64,000 bases of DNA from OLB11 sp041392835 (GCA_041392835.1 JAWKLF010000002.1:186001-250000), one strand, 5' to 3'; numbered from the stretch's first letter, positions 1 through 8,898 are shown. The notes: a model not told the origin generated them from the sequence alone. Numbers and translations: made by a program.

Positions 1-1
1 T

Positions 2-76
2 GGTAATCACTTGTATCAAACATCTGGTAGAGAAGTGTCAGAAATCGTAGCTCAGTGGATAAAAAGTAATAATTAA
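2..76 (+). CDS. C-terminal end of an unidentified protein (partial)
   Basis: An open frame enters from the left edge and stops with TAA at 74-76, giving 24 residues that end in QWIKSNN. Codon use looks like real coding sequence, and the last codons are also found in the second copy of the direct repeat at 2239, which suggests this was once the gene facing the RND pump gene tail to tail. A Gly-Asn-His followed by a short amphipathic helix would fit the end of an alpha/beta hydrolase, but 24 residues are too few to assign a family. Confidence 0.5.
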   Translation, partial: GNHLYQTSGREVSEIVAQWIKSNN

Positions 77-153
77 TAAACCAAACTCCGTGCTATTTTT
101 AAATCTTATACTTTAATCACTTCTTGATTAATTTTTGGATTTTTTCTTTTCCT
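65..153. repeat. 88-bp direct repeat, left copy
   Basis: This stretch matches 2239-2326 with only a few substitutions and one extra base. It contains the last codons of the left-edge gene, a short spacer and a copy of the last 11 codons (complement strand) of the RND pump gene, here out of frame by one added A. It therefore looks like a duplicated copy of an ancestral tail-to-tail gene junction, with about 2.1 kb of accessory DNA now between the two copies. Confidence 0.85.
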
Positions 154-414
154 CGCAACTTCCCCATCTCGGGACATTGCGGTTCAATTACCCGATACAC
201 CTCCGTATTCACAGACTACGGATAGCTGCACATTTTACAAAACCGCCGATAGCAGCACGACATTACAAATGTCGAACAGCGTTACTTGTTACTTGGTACA
301 TCTCGAAGCGTTGGGTTAAAACCGCAGTGTCCCGAAACGGAGACACGGCGGAGAAGAAAGTTAATAATATTTTTCTATATGGGCACAGGAAGCCAACTCA
401 CTTACCTACGCCCC
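154..414. other. GC-richer noncoding segment with three strong stem-loops
   Basis: No credible gene is seen here. The segment is visibly richer in G and C than its surroundings and holds at least three inverted repeats: tccgta/tacgga at 202-222; cgacatt-aca-aatgtcg at 258-274; and a long hairpin at 322-351 in which ccgc and gtgtc pair with gcgg and gacac across one A-G mismatch, with an inner ccg-aaa-cgg. The spacing and composition suggest a structured element end or a noncoding RNA. A 98-residue open frame across it (135-431) is rich in His, Arg and Thr with no family resemblance and is not accepted as a gene. Confidence 0.5.
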
Positions 415-530
415 CACTGGCGCGAGAATGAGGCGTTGACTCTGTGTGATGGCTTCTCGTGCTTTTGCAGTTTCGTAAGTTAAGTAATACATTATACAAA
501 TACATTTAATCGTTTTATAGGCACTTTACC
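414..530. repeat. Tandem copy A of RAYT element left end, hairpin lost
   Basis: These 117 bases repeat the 141 bases at 531-671 with one substitution and one clean 24-base gap. The missing 24 bases are the REP-like hairpin at 547-564 plus six bases after it. The copy also carries the 3' end of the transposase gene, so it looks like a partial tandem duplication of the element end. Confidence 0.85.
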
Positions 531-671
531 CCACTGGCGCGAGAATCCCGATGAGGCATACGGGACAGGTGAGGCGTTGACTCTGTGTGATGGCTTCTCG
601 TGCTTTTGCAGTTTCGTAAGTTAAGTAATACATCATACAAATACATTTAATCGTTTTATAGGCACTTTACC
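531..671. repeat. RAYT element left end, copy B (complete)
   Basis: Begins with ccactggcgcgagaat, includes the hairpin at 547-564 and runs into the 3' end of the transposase gene. Its first part is an imperfect inverted repeat of 1270-1312 on the far side of the transposase gene: the RAYT gene is bracketed by inverted copies of acgcctcacctgtcccg and the adjoining hairpin. This is the layout expected of a REP/RAYT unit. Confidence 0.75.
547..564. repeat. REP-like imperfect palindrome 1
   Basis: cccgatgaggcatacggg can fold as cccgatg-agg-cat-a-cggg, a seven-pair stem with a single bulged A and a three-base loop. A bulged short hairpin next to a RAYT gene is the form of REP sequences that RAYT enzymes act on. 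Inverted copies lie at 1280-1297 and 2181-2198. Confidence 0.65.
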
Positions 672-1193
672 CTCTTTATCATAAAAATAATCACTTGCAC
701 TTGAATAAACAAATTCTTCTGCTTTTTCTACATATCCACTTACAACTGGATTATTATGTATGTAATCTAAACGTTGCCAAGCAATTTCAATTGTGTCCAG
801 AACGATTGGATGATTATCTTGAATCCAAAACTGAAAATTTGAATTATTATTATTTCGTTTACCAGCTCGTTCCATCATCCAAAGCATCCACTCTTTTCTA
901 CTTTCTTGTTTGTTATTTTCAATAGATTTCTTAAGTTCTGATGATGTATGCTTTTTCATATCTCTTACTAAATCCTGTAATTTATCTTGATGGCTACCAA
1001 TAATCATATGTACATGACTACTCATAATACACCAACCATATATTTCCAAACCTTTATGTTCTATACAATATTTCCAACTCTTTATTAAAATTTCTTTATA
1101 CTCATTTCTAATAAATACATCAATCCAATTTATAACAGTATAGGTAATAAAGTATATTTCATTTTGATCTCTAAATTTGTATTTTGAACTCAT
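633..1193 (-). CDS. REP-associated tyrosine transposase (Y1 transposase, RAYT)
   Basis: Single-strand DNA transposase-like protein of the Y1/HUH superfamily (COG1943 type), about 186 residues from the ATG at 1193; an upstream TTG at 1205 is also in frame but less likely. The HUH metal motif is seen as His60-Val-His62 in SSHVHMII, and the helix with the expected catalytic tyrosine as Tyr144 in DYIHNNPV. Such enzymes are domesticated relatives of IS200/IS605 transposases and cut and join at REP hairpins in single-stranded DNA. Here the gene is flanked by inverted REP-like hairpins (547-564, 1280-1297), which supports the family call. The frame is intact and could be active. Confidence 0.9.
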   Translation of the reverse strand: MSSKYKFRDQNEIYFITYTVINWIDVFIRNEYKEILIKSWKYCIEHKGLEIYGWCIMSSHVHMIIGSHQDKLQDLVRDMKKHTSSELKKSIENNKQESRKEWMLWMMERAGKRNNNNSNFQFWIQDNHPIVLDTIEIAWQRLDYIHNNPVVSGYVEKAEEFVYSSASDYFYDKEGKVPIKRLNVFV

Positions 1194-1247
1194 ACGTAAT
1201 TGCAATATAAGTATTTAAAATAATCTCAGCAAACAGCTTTAGCTCAG

Positions 1248-1336
1248 GAAGCTTTCGCACAAAGCCACGCCTCACCTGTCCCGTATGCCTCATCGGGATT
1301 CCTGCGCCAGTGTTTGTGCTTATTCTTAAGCGAGTG
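1248..1336. repeat. RAYT element right end, copy R1
   Basis: These 89 bases match 2149-2237 closely in the first two thirds and loosely after that, and contain the inverted REP-like hairpin at 1280-1297. Part of it (about 1270-1312) is the reverse complement of the left end at 531-578. The rest of the 1194-1521 gap holds nothing recognisable. Confidence 0.75.
1280..1297. repeat. REP-like imperfect palindrome 2 (inverted)
   Basis: Exact reverse complement of 547-564, placed about 85 bases upstream of the transposase start codon. Confidence 0.65.
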
Positions 1337-1521
1337 GAGGCGGAAAGCGAAGCAGGATAAGGGTTTGAGGTGGGAAAGGTGGAATGTTAATAACTTTTTT
1401 GATTTTACTCGATTTTAGAGGACGAAAACGGACAATTTGAACCCTAAAAAATGAAAAGCCCCTAATGTTCGGTACTAAAATTTCAAAAAGTGAACTAATT
1501 TAATTTGCGTGTTTCTTGGAA

Positions 1522-1815
1522 TTAAATCCTAAATTCAGGGTTCATTATTAATGAAATAACTAATAGAATAATTAATACTAAACTTATAATAAAAAAGACA
1601 TTGCTCGCCAAGTAAAAAAAATATTTATTACCCATTTGGTATTTGTCTAATTTCCAAATATTCAAGGGTAGAATTAATTTAGCAGTTACATAGTCGAAGG
1701 TTTCTTTTCTATAATGATACCGAAAATAAAGTACATAGTTAATTATAATGCGTAATATCATTAAAGTGATAATAGTTTTTGAGATAGTAATAAAATTGTT
1801 CAATATTATATCCAT
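1522..1815 (-). CDS. Small two-helix membrane protein, possible orphan immunity protein
   Basis: A 97-residue protein not recognised as any family. Two hydrophobic segments, about residues 8-30 and 66-90, are separated by a basic, aromatic stretch, so it probably sits in the inner membrane. It starts three bases after the TAG that ends the frameshift-corrected Rhs/YD-repeat remnant. A small membrane protein directly behind an Rhs C-terminus is the usual place of an immunity gene for a polymorphic toxin. That role is inferred from position only. Base composition is very AT-rich, like many toxin and immunity genes. Confidence 0.5.
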   Translation of the reverse strand: MDIILNNFITISKTIITLMILRIIINYVLYFRYHYRKETFDYVTAKLILPLNIWKLDKYQMGNKYFFYLASNVFFIISLVLIILLVISLIMNPEFRI

Positions 1816-1818
1816 TGA

Positions 1819-2006
1819 CTATTTGTCTTCGTTTTCCGCTTTTGTAGCTTCATTATGATAATTATCCGATTTCCAAATTCCGTCAGATACATACTTTTTC
1901 TTCTGGCTGTAGTAGGGTCTTCTTCTTCTACTACTTTGTCGCTTACTACGGCCATCACATTGACCAAGTGGTTGGTGAGCTCATATTCCTTTTTGTAATT
2001 TTTCAT
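1819..2006 (-). pseudogene. Rhs/YD-repeat core remnant with frameshift
   Basis: Reads KEYELTNHLVNVMAVVSDK, matching the strongly conserved Rhs-core phrase (usually NHLGNV.AVVSDK) that precedes the variable toxin tip in Bacteroidota Rhs proteins. The conserved Gly is replaced by Val. The first frame runs past the conserved part into poor sequence; changing frame at about position 1897 gives YVSDGIWKSDNYHNEATK and a stop at 1819-1821, just before the next gene. With no beta-propeller repeats upstream and a frame change inside, this is a broken fragment. The ATG at 2006 is simply the first in the remnant. Confidence 0.6.
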
Positions 2007-2148
2007 GCGCTTTCAGCATATTCCTTTTACGAAAGTAAATTTAATTAAAATTTACAACAATTTCAATAGATAAAGTTACCTATCTTATTATAAACCCAAA
2101 TTATGCATAAATATTCGCTAAATTTTACACACTTTTTTGTGCAGTATC

Positions 2149-2237
2149 GAAGCTTTCGCACAAAGCCACGCCTCACCAGTCCCGTATGCCTCATCGGGAT
2201 TCCTGCGGTAGTGTTTGTGGTTATACTTGCGCAAGTG
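2149..2237. repeat. Second copy of RAYT element right end, R2
   Basis: Second copy of the 1248-1336 sequence with the REP-like hairpin at 2181-2198. It abuts the right copy of the 88-bp direct repeat at 2239, so the accessory patch begins or ends on this element. No transposase gene accompanies this copy. Confidence 0.7.
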
Positions 2238-2238
2238 A

Positions 2239-2326
2239 AGTAATAATTAATAAACGAAACTCCGTGCTATTTTTAAATCTTATATTTTTATCACTTCTTG
2301 AGCAATTTTTGGATTTTTTCTTTCCT
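2239..2326. repeat. 88-bp direct repeat, right copy
   Basis: Matches 65-153. The first bases equal the last codons of the left-edge gene; the last 36 bases are the true end of the RND pump gene. Confidence 0.85.
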
Positions 2327-5300
2327 ATTCAAAGCCATCAACATCATGACTGGCACTATAATCAAGGTAATCAAAGTAGCAAAGCCAAGTCCAAAAATCA
2401 TAGTCCATGAAAGAGGCCCCCAGAAGGCAACACTATCACCACCAAAGAAAATATTTGGATTGCCCGTTTGAAACAATTTGACAAAATCCATATTTAAACC
2501 TACCGCCAATGGTACTAATCCAAGCATAGTAGCTGTAGCTGTTAATAGCACCGGTGTCATACGCGTTTTTCCAGCTTCCATCAGTGCATCAAATGGTTTT
2601 AAACCTTCATTGAGTTTGATATCGGCAAATTCAATTAATAAGATACCATTTCGAACTACGATACCTGCCAAAGCTACTATACCAATTCCTGTCATGACGA
2701 TTACAAAATCCATTTTGAAAATACCTATTCCTAATAGCACACCTATGATACTCAATATAATTTCGCTCATGATGATAATGGTTCTACTAAATGAATTGAA
2801 CTGTGTAATCAACACTAAAAATATCAAAATCATAGAGATAAGCATAGCAGTACCTAAAAACGCACCAGTTTCTTTTTGTTCTTCTTGCTCACCACCCATC
2901 TTGATATTCACACCAGCCGGTGGATTGAAATTTGTTATTTCACTTTGTATTTGTGCTACCACTTCATTGGCATTAAATCCATTCAAAACATTAGATGATA
3001 AAGAAATAATTCTTTTTTCGTCTTTACGCTTTATGCCGCCGTATGTGTTTCCATATTTTAGATTGACAAAACTACCTATAGGTACTTGTCTGATTTGACC
3101 ACCCATAGCCATATCTCTATATGTCATATTGATATTCTTAACGACATCAATATTGTTTTGCTGATCTTTGTTTAATCTAAGTGTAATTGGATAATCATCG
3201 TTAGCATCTTTGAATCTTGAAATTTCCATACCAAACATAGCGGTTCTTAAGTCGCTTGCTATCATACCCGTGCTAATACCTTCGCTATTCATTCTATTTC
3301 TATCTATATCAAAAATAATTTCTGGCTTATTAGCCTGAAAGTCTGATTTCAACTCTTCTATACCGCCAATTTGTTTATTTTCTAAATAATTTTTTAGTCG
3401 TTTACTTGTTACAATGATAGAATCTAAATGCTCGCCCGTAATTTCAATTAAGATAGGCTTAGCTGTAGGTGGGCCACTGCTTTCTTTATCTACAGTAATT
3501 CTTGTACCTGGAATATCTTTTACACTATTTCTAATTTTATCTAAAAGTTCTTGTGTGCTTTTTCCATGTCTTTTTTCAAAATTGACAAATGAAACGGTAA
3601 TCTTACCACGATTAGGATAATCACCTATCTCGCCACTTTGCTGATCGGTAGCGCCCACTTTTACATTAGAAATTACGGAAGTGACTAATGGGTTCATTCT
3701 ATTTGTAGCTAGGTCTATATCCAACGTTTCATATACTTTATGTTCTAATTGTTTTAGAACTTCATTGGTTTTATTTTGGTCTGTACCTTCTGGCATAGTG
3801 AGATATACATAAGCAAAGTTGGGCTCTGAGCTTGGAAAAAAGACTACTTTGGGCGATCGAACTGCTATTAATGCTATTGAAATAATTAATAACGATACCA
3901 CAGTAATCATAGAAATAGTTCTATGATTTAAGCACCATCTTAAAATTCGCAAATAAAAATTTTGAACATTAGGCCATACTTTAGTTTGAAAGGCATGTAT
4001 CCATTTTACAAATACAAATTTGTTGAGTAAAAAAAGAATAAATAATACAACTGCAAAATTTCCGAAACCAAAATTACCGAATATATAAGCCAACAAGGCA
4101 ATCGCTGCAAAAATGATAGAGGTTATAGTAGTACCTATAGTCCATTTAATTTTTTCTTTGCCATCATATTCGTGCTCTTTCATAAAGTCTACAGCAAATA
4201 CAGGATTTATTATATAAGCTACCAAAAGCGAGGCTAACAAAGTGATGATTAACGTTATAGGCAAGTAGAACATAAAACTACCAATCACACCTTTCCAAAA
4301 TGCTAACGGTATAAATGGCAATAAAGTAGTAATAGTACCTGACAGTACAGGTAGGAAGACCTCACTGGTAGCCTTTCGAACGGCTTCTTTAATTGGTATT
4401 TTTTCTTCATGAAAAATTCGATGCGAATTTTCTATCACAACTATGGCATCATCAACTACTATACCCAAAGCCAATAAGAAGGAGAATAATACAATCATAT
4501 TGAGTGTAAAACCAATACTAGGCAACACCATAAAAGCTATTGCACATGAAAGGGGTACACTAAGGGCAACAAAGATGGCATTGGTAGTGCCCATAAAGAA
4601 CATGAGGATCACTGTAACTAAAATAAATCCTATGATGATAGTATTAATAAGGTCGTGCAAGGTAGTTCTGGTTTTTTCGCTTTGGTCGCCTGTAACTACT
4701 ACATTCAAATCTTTTGGCAAATCGGCCTTTTTCATTTCTGTAATAAGCTCATCTATTTTATCCGAAGCGTCTATTAAGTTTTGCCCGCTGGCTTTAATTA
4801 CGTTTAGGGTAATTACGTTTTTACCATTGAGCCTTGCAAAACTTTCTTGCTCCTTATAAGTATCTTGTACATCTGCTATATCTTTTAAATATACAGCTGC
4901 ACCTGTAGGATTTTTAACTATGATATTTTTGATATCATCTGCACTTTTAAAAACCTTTTTTAAACTTATAATGCGCTGCTCACCTTCTACTTTTACTATA
5001 CCTGGCGTGGCTTCTATATTTTCGTATGCTACTGCATTTTGTATATCTCTAAACGAAAGCTTTAATGATTGCATTTTGAATAAGTCCACATTGATTTGAA
5101 TCTCTCTGTCCAAACCACCTACTTTATCTACTCGTTTTATTTCTTTAAAACTCTCTATTCTGTCTTTTATTTTATCGGCATATTTTTCTAATCGGTTTAC
5201 ATCATAGTTTCCATATATGTTTACATTTCGTATTGGAAATTCTGACACATCTATGTCCTTTACTTCGGGGTCGTTTGGCAAATTTTTTGGCAAGCCATTT

Positions 5301-5660
5301 TGATCACTTTTTGCTTTATCTACGGCATCCTTTACATCTTGTTTTGCTTTTTCAACTTTTACATCTGTATTGAATTCGGCTATCACTACGCTAAAGTCTT
5401 GAAATGAATTGCTAGTTACTTTTTTATTCCCGAAATATTTTTTACTTGTTTTTCTATGGGCTTCAGAACAAGTTTTCCATATTTTCTGGCGATGTACCTG
5501 GATATATGGTTTGAACAATAATCTGTGGAAATTTTACTTCTGGGAATTGCTCCTTGGGCAAATTCAAATAGCTAATCAAACCCACTAAGGTGATAATAAT
5601 AGTTAACACATAAATACTTGTTCTATTATTGATGGGCCAGTTTGATGGATTAAATTTCAT
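2291..5660 (-). CDS. RND efflux pump permease (AcrB/MexB family), with two frameshifts
   Basis: Proton-driven inner-membrane pump of a tripartite efflux system. The ATG at 5660 begins MKFNPSNWPINNRTS and the first transmembrane helix, ending PGTSPENMENLF in a premature stop. A second frame carries LKPIEKQVKNISGIKK, and a third, from VTSNSFQDF on to 2291, holds the rest (about 1,040 residues): two porter halves, the TM4 proton-relay aspartates in GIVVDDAIVVIEN, and a normal C-terminus. Restoring one base near 5464-5474 and one in the T run at 5420-5425 would give a full-length protein of about 1,120 residues. An ATG at 5518 opens the long frame but would delete TM1 and is out of frame with the protein. 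The rest is well conserved, so sequencing error is as likely as true decay. Last gene of tetR-tolC-MFP-RND. Confidence 0.85.
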
Positions 5661-5691
5661 ATTTTTTAATATGGTTATGTTATTTCTCTTA

Positions 5692-6813
5692 TTACTTATT
5701 TATTTGAAGTATATCGCCTTCATTCAATTCTTCATAGCCTGTAGTGATTACTTGTGTGCCAAGGCTTAGGCCATCTAAAATTTCAACTTTACTTTGATAG
5801 GTATTTCCTGTTTGTACGGGCACCAGTTTAGCCTTGTTTTGTCCATCTACTATATACACATAGCTACCATTGTCTGTTTTTTGTATGACAGCTGCTGGCA
5901 AAACAAAAGCATGTGGGTTTTGATAAGTAACAATTTTTACTCTTGCTGACATATTGGGCTGATACTTTGATGAACTTGGTAATGGTATATAGGCAGCATA
6001 CGTACGCGAAGCTGGATTAATCATTTTTTCTACATAATTTACTTTAGTTATTAAAGTATCTTGAATATCTGAGAATACAACCATACAAGCACTACCTGTT
6101 CTTACATTGCTCGAATAATTTTCTGGTATATCTGCAAGTACTTTCAACTTACCTGTATTGATAATTCGTATAACAGGCGCGCTCATAGGGTTTGCATAGC
6201 TTTGACCTACAGTGGCGTCTACTGCATCTACTAATCCACTGATGGGAGAATATACATTGTAAGAGCTTTTTTGAGACAAGGTGGTTTGTTTTTTCTTTAC
6301 AAGCGACTCATAATTATTTTTAGCTTGTAGCAGTTGAATCTCTGTTCCTATTTCGTCATCCCACAATCTTTTTTGCTTATCAAGAATTGTTTTTGCAAAC
6401 TGTATTTGTTGATCTAATTCTACAATACCTTTTTCAACTGTTTCACTTCTCAAGGTAGCTACTACTTGTCCTTTCTTTACATACTGCCCGGGTCTTACAC
6501 GTATAGATTGTATAATGCCAGGTACTTCTGGTATAGCATTTACAACTTCGTCCAAGTCTATCTTGCCTTGTACATCTATATAATTATAAAACACAGATGG
6601 GGTCATAGACGTTGTAAGCACTGGTACTTTGCGAATTAAGCTATCGGGTCTTACTTGATTGACTTCTATTTTTGCAATTTTTTCTTGAATTTCTTTTTGC
6701 TGCTTTTTGAGTGCTGCTAATTCTGTTTTATCATCCTTTTTAGATGAATCGCCACAAGCGTTTAAAAATAATATGGTGGCTGATAATGAGCATATATAAA
6801 GTATAGTTTTCAT
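5692..6813 (-). CDS. Efflux RND transporter periplasmic adaptor (membrane fusion protein)
   Basis: Adaptor linking the RND pump to the outer-membrane channel. It starts with a lipoprotein signal ending LFLNAC, placing the lipidated cysteine at residue 20. A coiled-coil segment (LAALKKQQKEIQEKIAKIE) follows, then a lipoyl-like half with GQYVKKGQVVATLRSE, a short alpha-hairpin (about 140-180), the second lipoyl half (YNVYSPISGLVDAV), a beta-barrel and a membrane-proximal domain. Length 373 is usual for the HlyD/AcrA family. It lies between the tolC-like gene (26 bp upstream) and the RND gene (31 bp downstream), all on the minus strand. Substrates cannot be read from sequence. Confidence 0.93.
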   Translation of the reverse strand: MKTILYICSLSATILFLNACGDSSKKDDKTELAALKKQQKEIQEKIAKIEVNQVRPDSLIRKVPVLTTSMTPSVFYNYIDVQGKIDLDEVVNAIPEVPGIIQSIRVRPGQYVKKGQVVATLRSETVEKGIVELDQQIQFAKTILDKQKRLWDDEIGTEIQLLQAKNNYESLVKKKQTTLSQKSSYNVYSPISGLVDAVDATVGQSYANPMSAPVIRIINTGKLKVLADIPENYSSNVRTGSACMVVFSDIQDTLITKVNYVEKMINPASRTYAAYIPLPSSSKYQPNMSARVKIVTYQNPHAFVLPAAVIQKTDNGSYVYIVDGQNKAKLVPVQTGNTYQSKVEILDGLSLGTQVITTGYEELNEGDILQINK

Positions 6814-6839
6814 AGTATATGTATCCTATTGTTTTGTTT

Positions 6840-8231
6840 TTAATTTTTAAATAAACCTAATGATTTTTGAAAATCAATTTTTGCTATCATGGCTTCGTAA
6901 AGCGAATTATAATAATTTGTCTGAGCTTCTTTAAGGGCTGTTTCTGCTTGAATAATTTCAATGTTAGTACCAACACCTTCTTTATATTTTTTTTGAGCTA
7001 TGTTGTAAACTTTTGTAGCCAAGTCTATGTTAGCTTTTTGATTATCTAATGCTACAAATGTGTTTCTAAGTTGTGTGCGTGCATTATAGTGTTCTAAATC
7101 TACTGCTTGTTTCAAGGCCAACATATCATTTTCATTTTTCATGATACTCAACTTAGCTTGTTGCATTTTGGCTTTACGTGTACCCCCATCATACAGTGGC
7201 ATACTCGCACTCAATACAAAAGCACCAGTAGGAAAATAAGGCAGTGTAAACAACTCTTTGAAGGCTATTGTTTGAGATGCGTAACTAGCATTTACTACTG
7301 CTGCTATAGTAGGCAAGTAGCCTTTGGCATATCGCTTGTAATCATACTCATTTAGCCTTTTTACAGTTTTGAGCATTTCCATTTCTACTCGATTGTCATA
7401 GTTTACAACACGATCTAATTCTAAATCATTCTTTACATCGTCTAATGTAATGTCGTCTGTAAGCATAATTGGAGTATCTAGCGGCATACCCATCTGAAAC
7501 TTTAAAAGGGCGTAGCTAAGCTCTATTAAATTTTTTACTTTACTTTTTTCTGTTATTAAATTATTTTTTTGAACAGTTAGTCTATCTGCATCTATCTTCT
7601 CCGCAAAACCTTCTTCATATATACGCTTGGTCATATGTTCAATAGAAGTGAGCAGTTCTATATTATCATCCAATAGTTTCATCCGCTTTTCTGCTATTAT
7701 ACAATTGTAATAGGCCTTTGAAACGGACACATTGACTTCCTCTAAGGTTCGTTTGGTATTGATTTTTGTTAAATCTTCTAAACTTTTTCTTGCCTGAATG
7801 GCCACCAATACACCAGCATCAAATAAGATTTGAGAAGCTTGTACTCCTAAAGATGCATTGAGTGGTAAACCAAATTTTGCTTCACTATATTTTTGTTTTG
7901 GCTGATTTTGATAGGCTATATACGCGGGTGTATCTATTTGAAAAAAACTAAAAGCTGAGCCAAAATTAAATGCATTGGCATCCAACCTTGATTTGGGCAC
8001 AATAAATAAATATTGAAATTGTCCAGTGGCTTTTACTTGTGGTCGGGCTATGCCAATAATTTCTTTATTTTTTTCGAGTTGCATTTCTTCATCTAAGAAA
8101 GCGGATTTCATTTTAGGCTGGTGCTCTTTGGCATAGCTCAAACACTGATCTAAACTATATGCTTGAGTGCCCTGCGCTATAGCCTTGCCGCTCAAAAGTA
8201 TCCATACGAAATATAAAATAAATTTTTTCAT
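6840..8231 (-). CDS. TolC-family outer-membrane efflux channel
   Basis: A 463-residue outer-membrane factor. The signal peptide is MKKFILYFVWILLSGKAIAQ, followed by YSLDQCLSYAKEHQPKMK, the typical opening of TolC/OEP repeats. Two long helical halves with regular Ala/Gln/Leu heptads follow; the second begins near PLYDGGTRKAKMQQAKLS and includes AQKKYKEGVGTNIEIIQAE, the classic second-repeat signature. Eleven bases separate it from the upstream tetR gene, so the two are probably co-transcribed. With the adaptor and RND pump it would form a complete trans-envelope efflux channel. Confidence 0.93.
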   Translation of the reverse strand: MKKFILYFVWILLSGKAIAQGTQAYSLDQCLSYAKEHQPKMKSAFLDEEMQLEKNKEIIGIARPQVKATGQFQYLFIVPKSRLDANAFNFGSAFSFFQIDTPAYIAYQNQPKQKYSEAKFGLPLNASLGVQASQILFDAGVLVAIQARKSLEDLTKINTKRTLEEVNVSVSKAYYNCIIAEKRMKLLDDNIELLTSIEHMTKRIYEEGFAEKIDADRLTVQKNNLITEKSKVKNLIELSYALLKFQMGMPLDTPIMLTDDITLDDVKNDLELDRVVNYDNRVEMEMLKTVKRLNEYDYKRYAKGYLPTIAAVVNASYASQTIAFKELFTLPYFPTGAFVLSASMPLYDGGTRKAKMQQAKLSIMKNENDMLALKQAVDLEHYNARTQLRNTFVALDNQKANIDLATKVYNIAQKKYKEGVGTNIEIIQAETALKEAQTNYYNSLYEAMIAKIDFQKSLGLFKN

Positions 8232-8242
8232 ATTGCTTTATA

Positions 8243-8854
8243 TTATTTATTCTTTGCTTTTAAATATCGATCTATCAGTTTATGTCCTTTTATGGTGGCT
8301 ATGCCGTATAAGTAATGATAAAAGATTTCAGCGTTTACTTTTTGCATATTAAATTTATTTTGTTCATAAAGACTAGATTGAAACACGAAATAGGCTGTTT
8401 CTACTCGAAACATACTTATGATATCAATATCCAAATTGTCTCTATACAAACCTTCACCAATGCCTTGTCTTAAGTTTTGTTGTATATCACAAAACACACA
8501 TTGCTGTTTATGATTTTGCAAAAATTCATAGGCTTTAGGATAGTATCGTTGCAAATCTGAAAAGCATACAATATTCATGCCTTGAATTAAATTGTCTAAA
8601 AGTGTGATAATTTCAATTAAAATATAAATGGCATTTTTTTTGGAAAGAGCTATTTTATCAATTTCTTTTTGGTACGTATCCAACACATACTTTATTGTTT
8701 CTAAAACAATTTCATCTTTATCCTTAAAAAGTTCATACAGTGTTTTTTTAGAAATCCCTGCATGACGCGATAACTCATCTGTAGTTACGCTCTTAAACCC
8801 ATATTGAAGAAATAAGGGCATTATTTTAATGATTATTTGCTGTTTGGCATCCAT
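8243..8854 (-). CDS. TetR/AcrR-family transcriptional regulator of the efflux operon
   Basis: A 203-residue repressor-type protein. The N-terminal helix-turn-helix reads TTDELSRHAGISKKTLYELF; the C-terminal ligand-binding domain is helical and variable, as expected. The start is set at the ATG at 8854 because a TTG four codons upstream lies inside the TAGTTTTG promoter box (8864-8871) and cannot be translated from that promoter. First gene of the operon tetR-tolC-MFP-RND. A palindrome over the promoter suggests autorepression that would also control the pump. Confidence 0.92.
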   Translation of the reverse strand: MDAKQQIIIKIMPLFLQYGFKSVTTDELSRHAGISKKTLYELFKDKDEIVLETIKYVLDTYQKEIDKIALSKKNAIYILIEIITLLDNLIQGMNIVCFSDLQRYYPKAYEFLQNHKQQCVFCDIQQNLRQGIGEGLYRDNLDIDIISMFRVETAYFVFQSSLYEQNKFNMQKVNAEIFYHYLYGIATIKGHKLIDRYLKAKNK

Positions 8855-8863
8855 TTTCGGAAG

Positions 8864-8898
8864 CAAAACTATGGAAACTTTTTAAACCACAAAAGTTT
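8864..8898 (-). promoter_or_regulatory. Promoter of the efflux operon with overlapping palindromic operator candidate
   Basis: Reading the minus strand: TTTG (8893-8890), 18 bases, then TAGTTTTG (8871-8864), a full match to the Bacteroidota -33/-7 promoter. A palindrome AAACTTTT-N8-AAAAGTTT spans 8875-8898 over the -33 element. Its 24-bp size and place suit a TetR-family dimer site. Binding is inferred. Confidence 0.7.

Noticed and set aside
135..431. 98-residue open frame in the accessory patch
   Set aside because: Its composition (His, Arg, Thr, Pro), its lack of any domain and its overlap with hairpins and repeats point to noncoding DNA.
65..2326. 88-bp repeats as a transposon target-site duplication
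   Set aside because: Too long for any known target duplication and not adjacent to element ends on the left side.
2291..5518. RND gene start at ATG 5518
   Set aside because: This start gives a nonsense N-terminus (MFKPYIQVHRQK); the true N-terminus with TM1 is in another frame from 5660.
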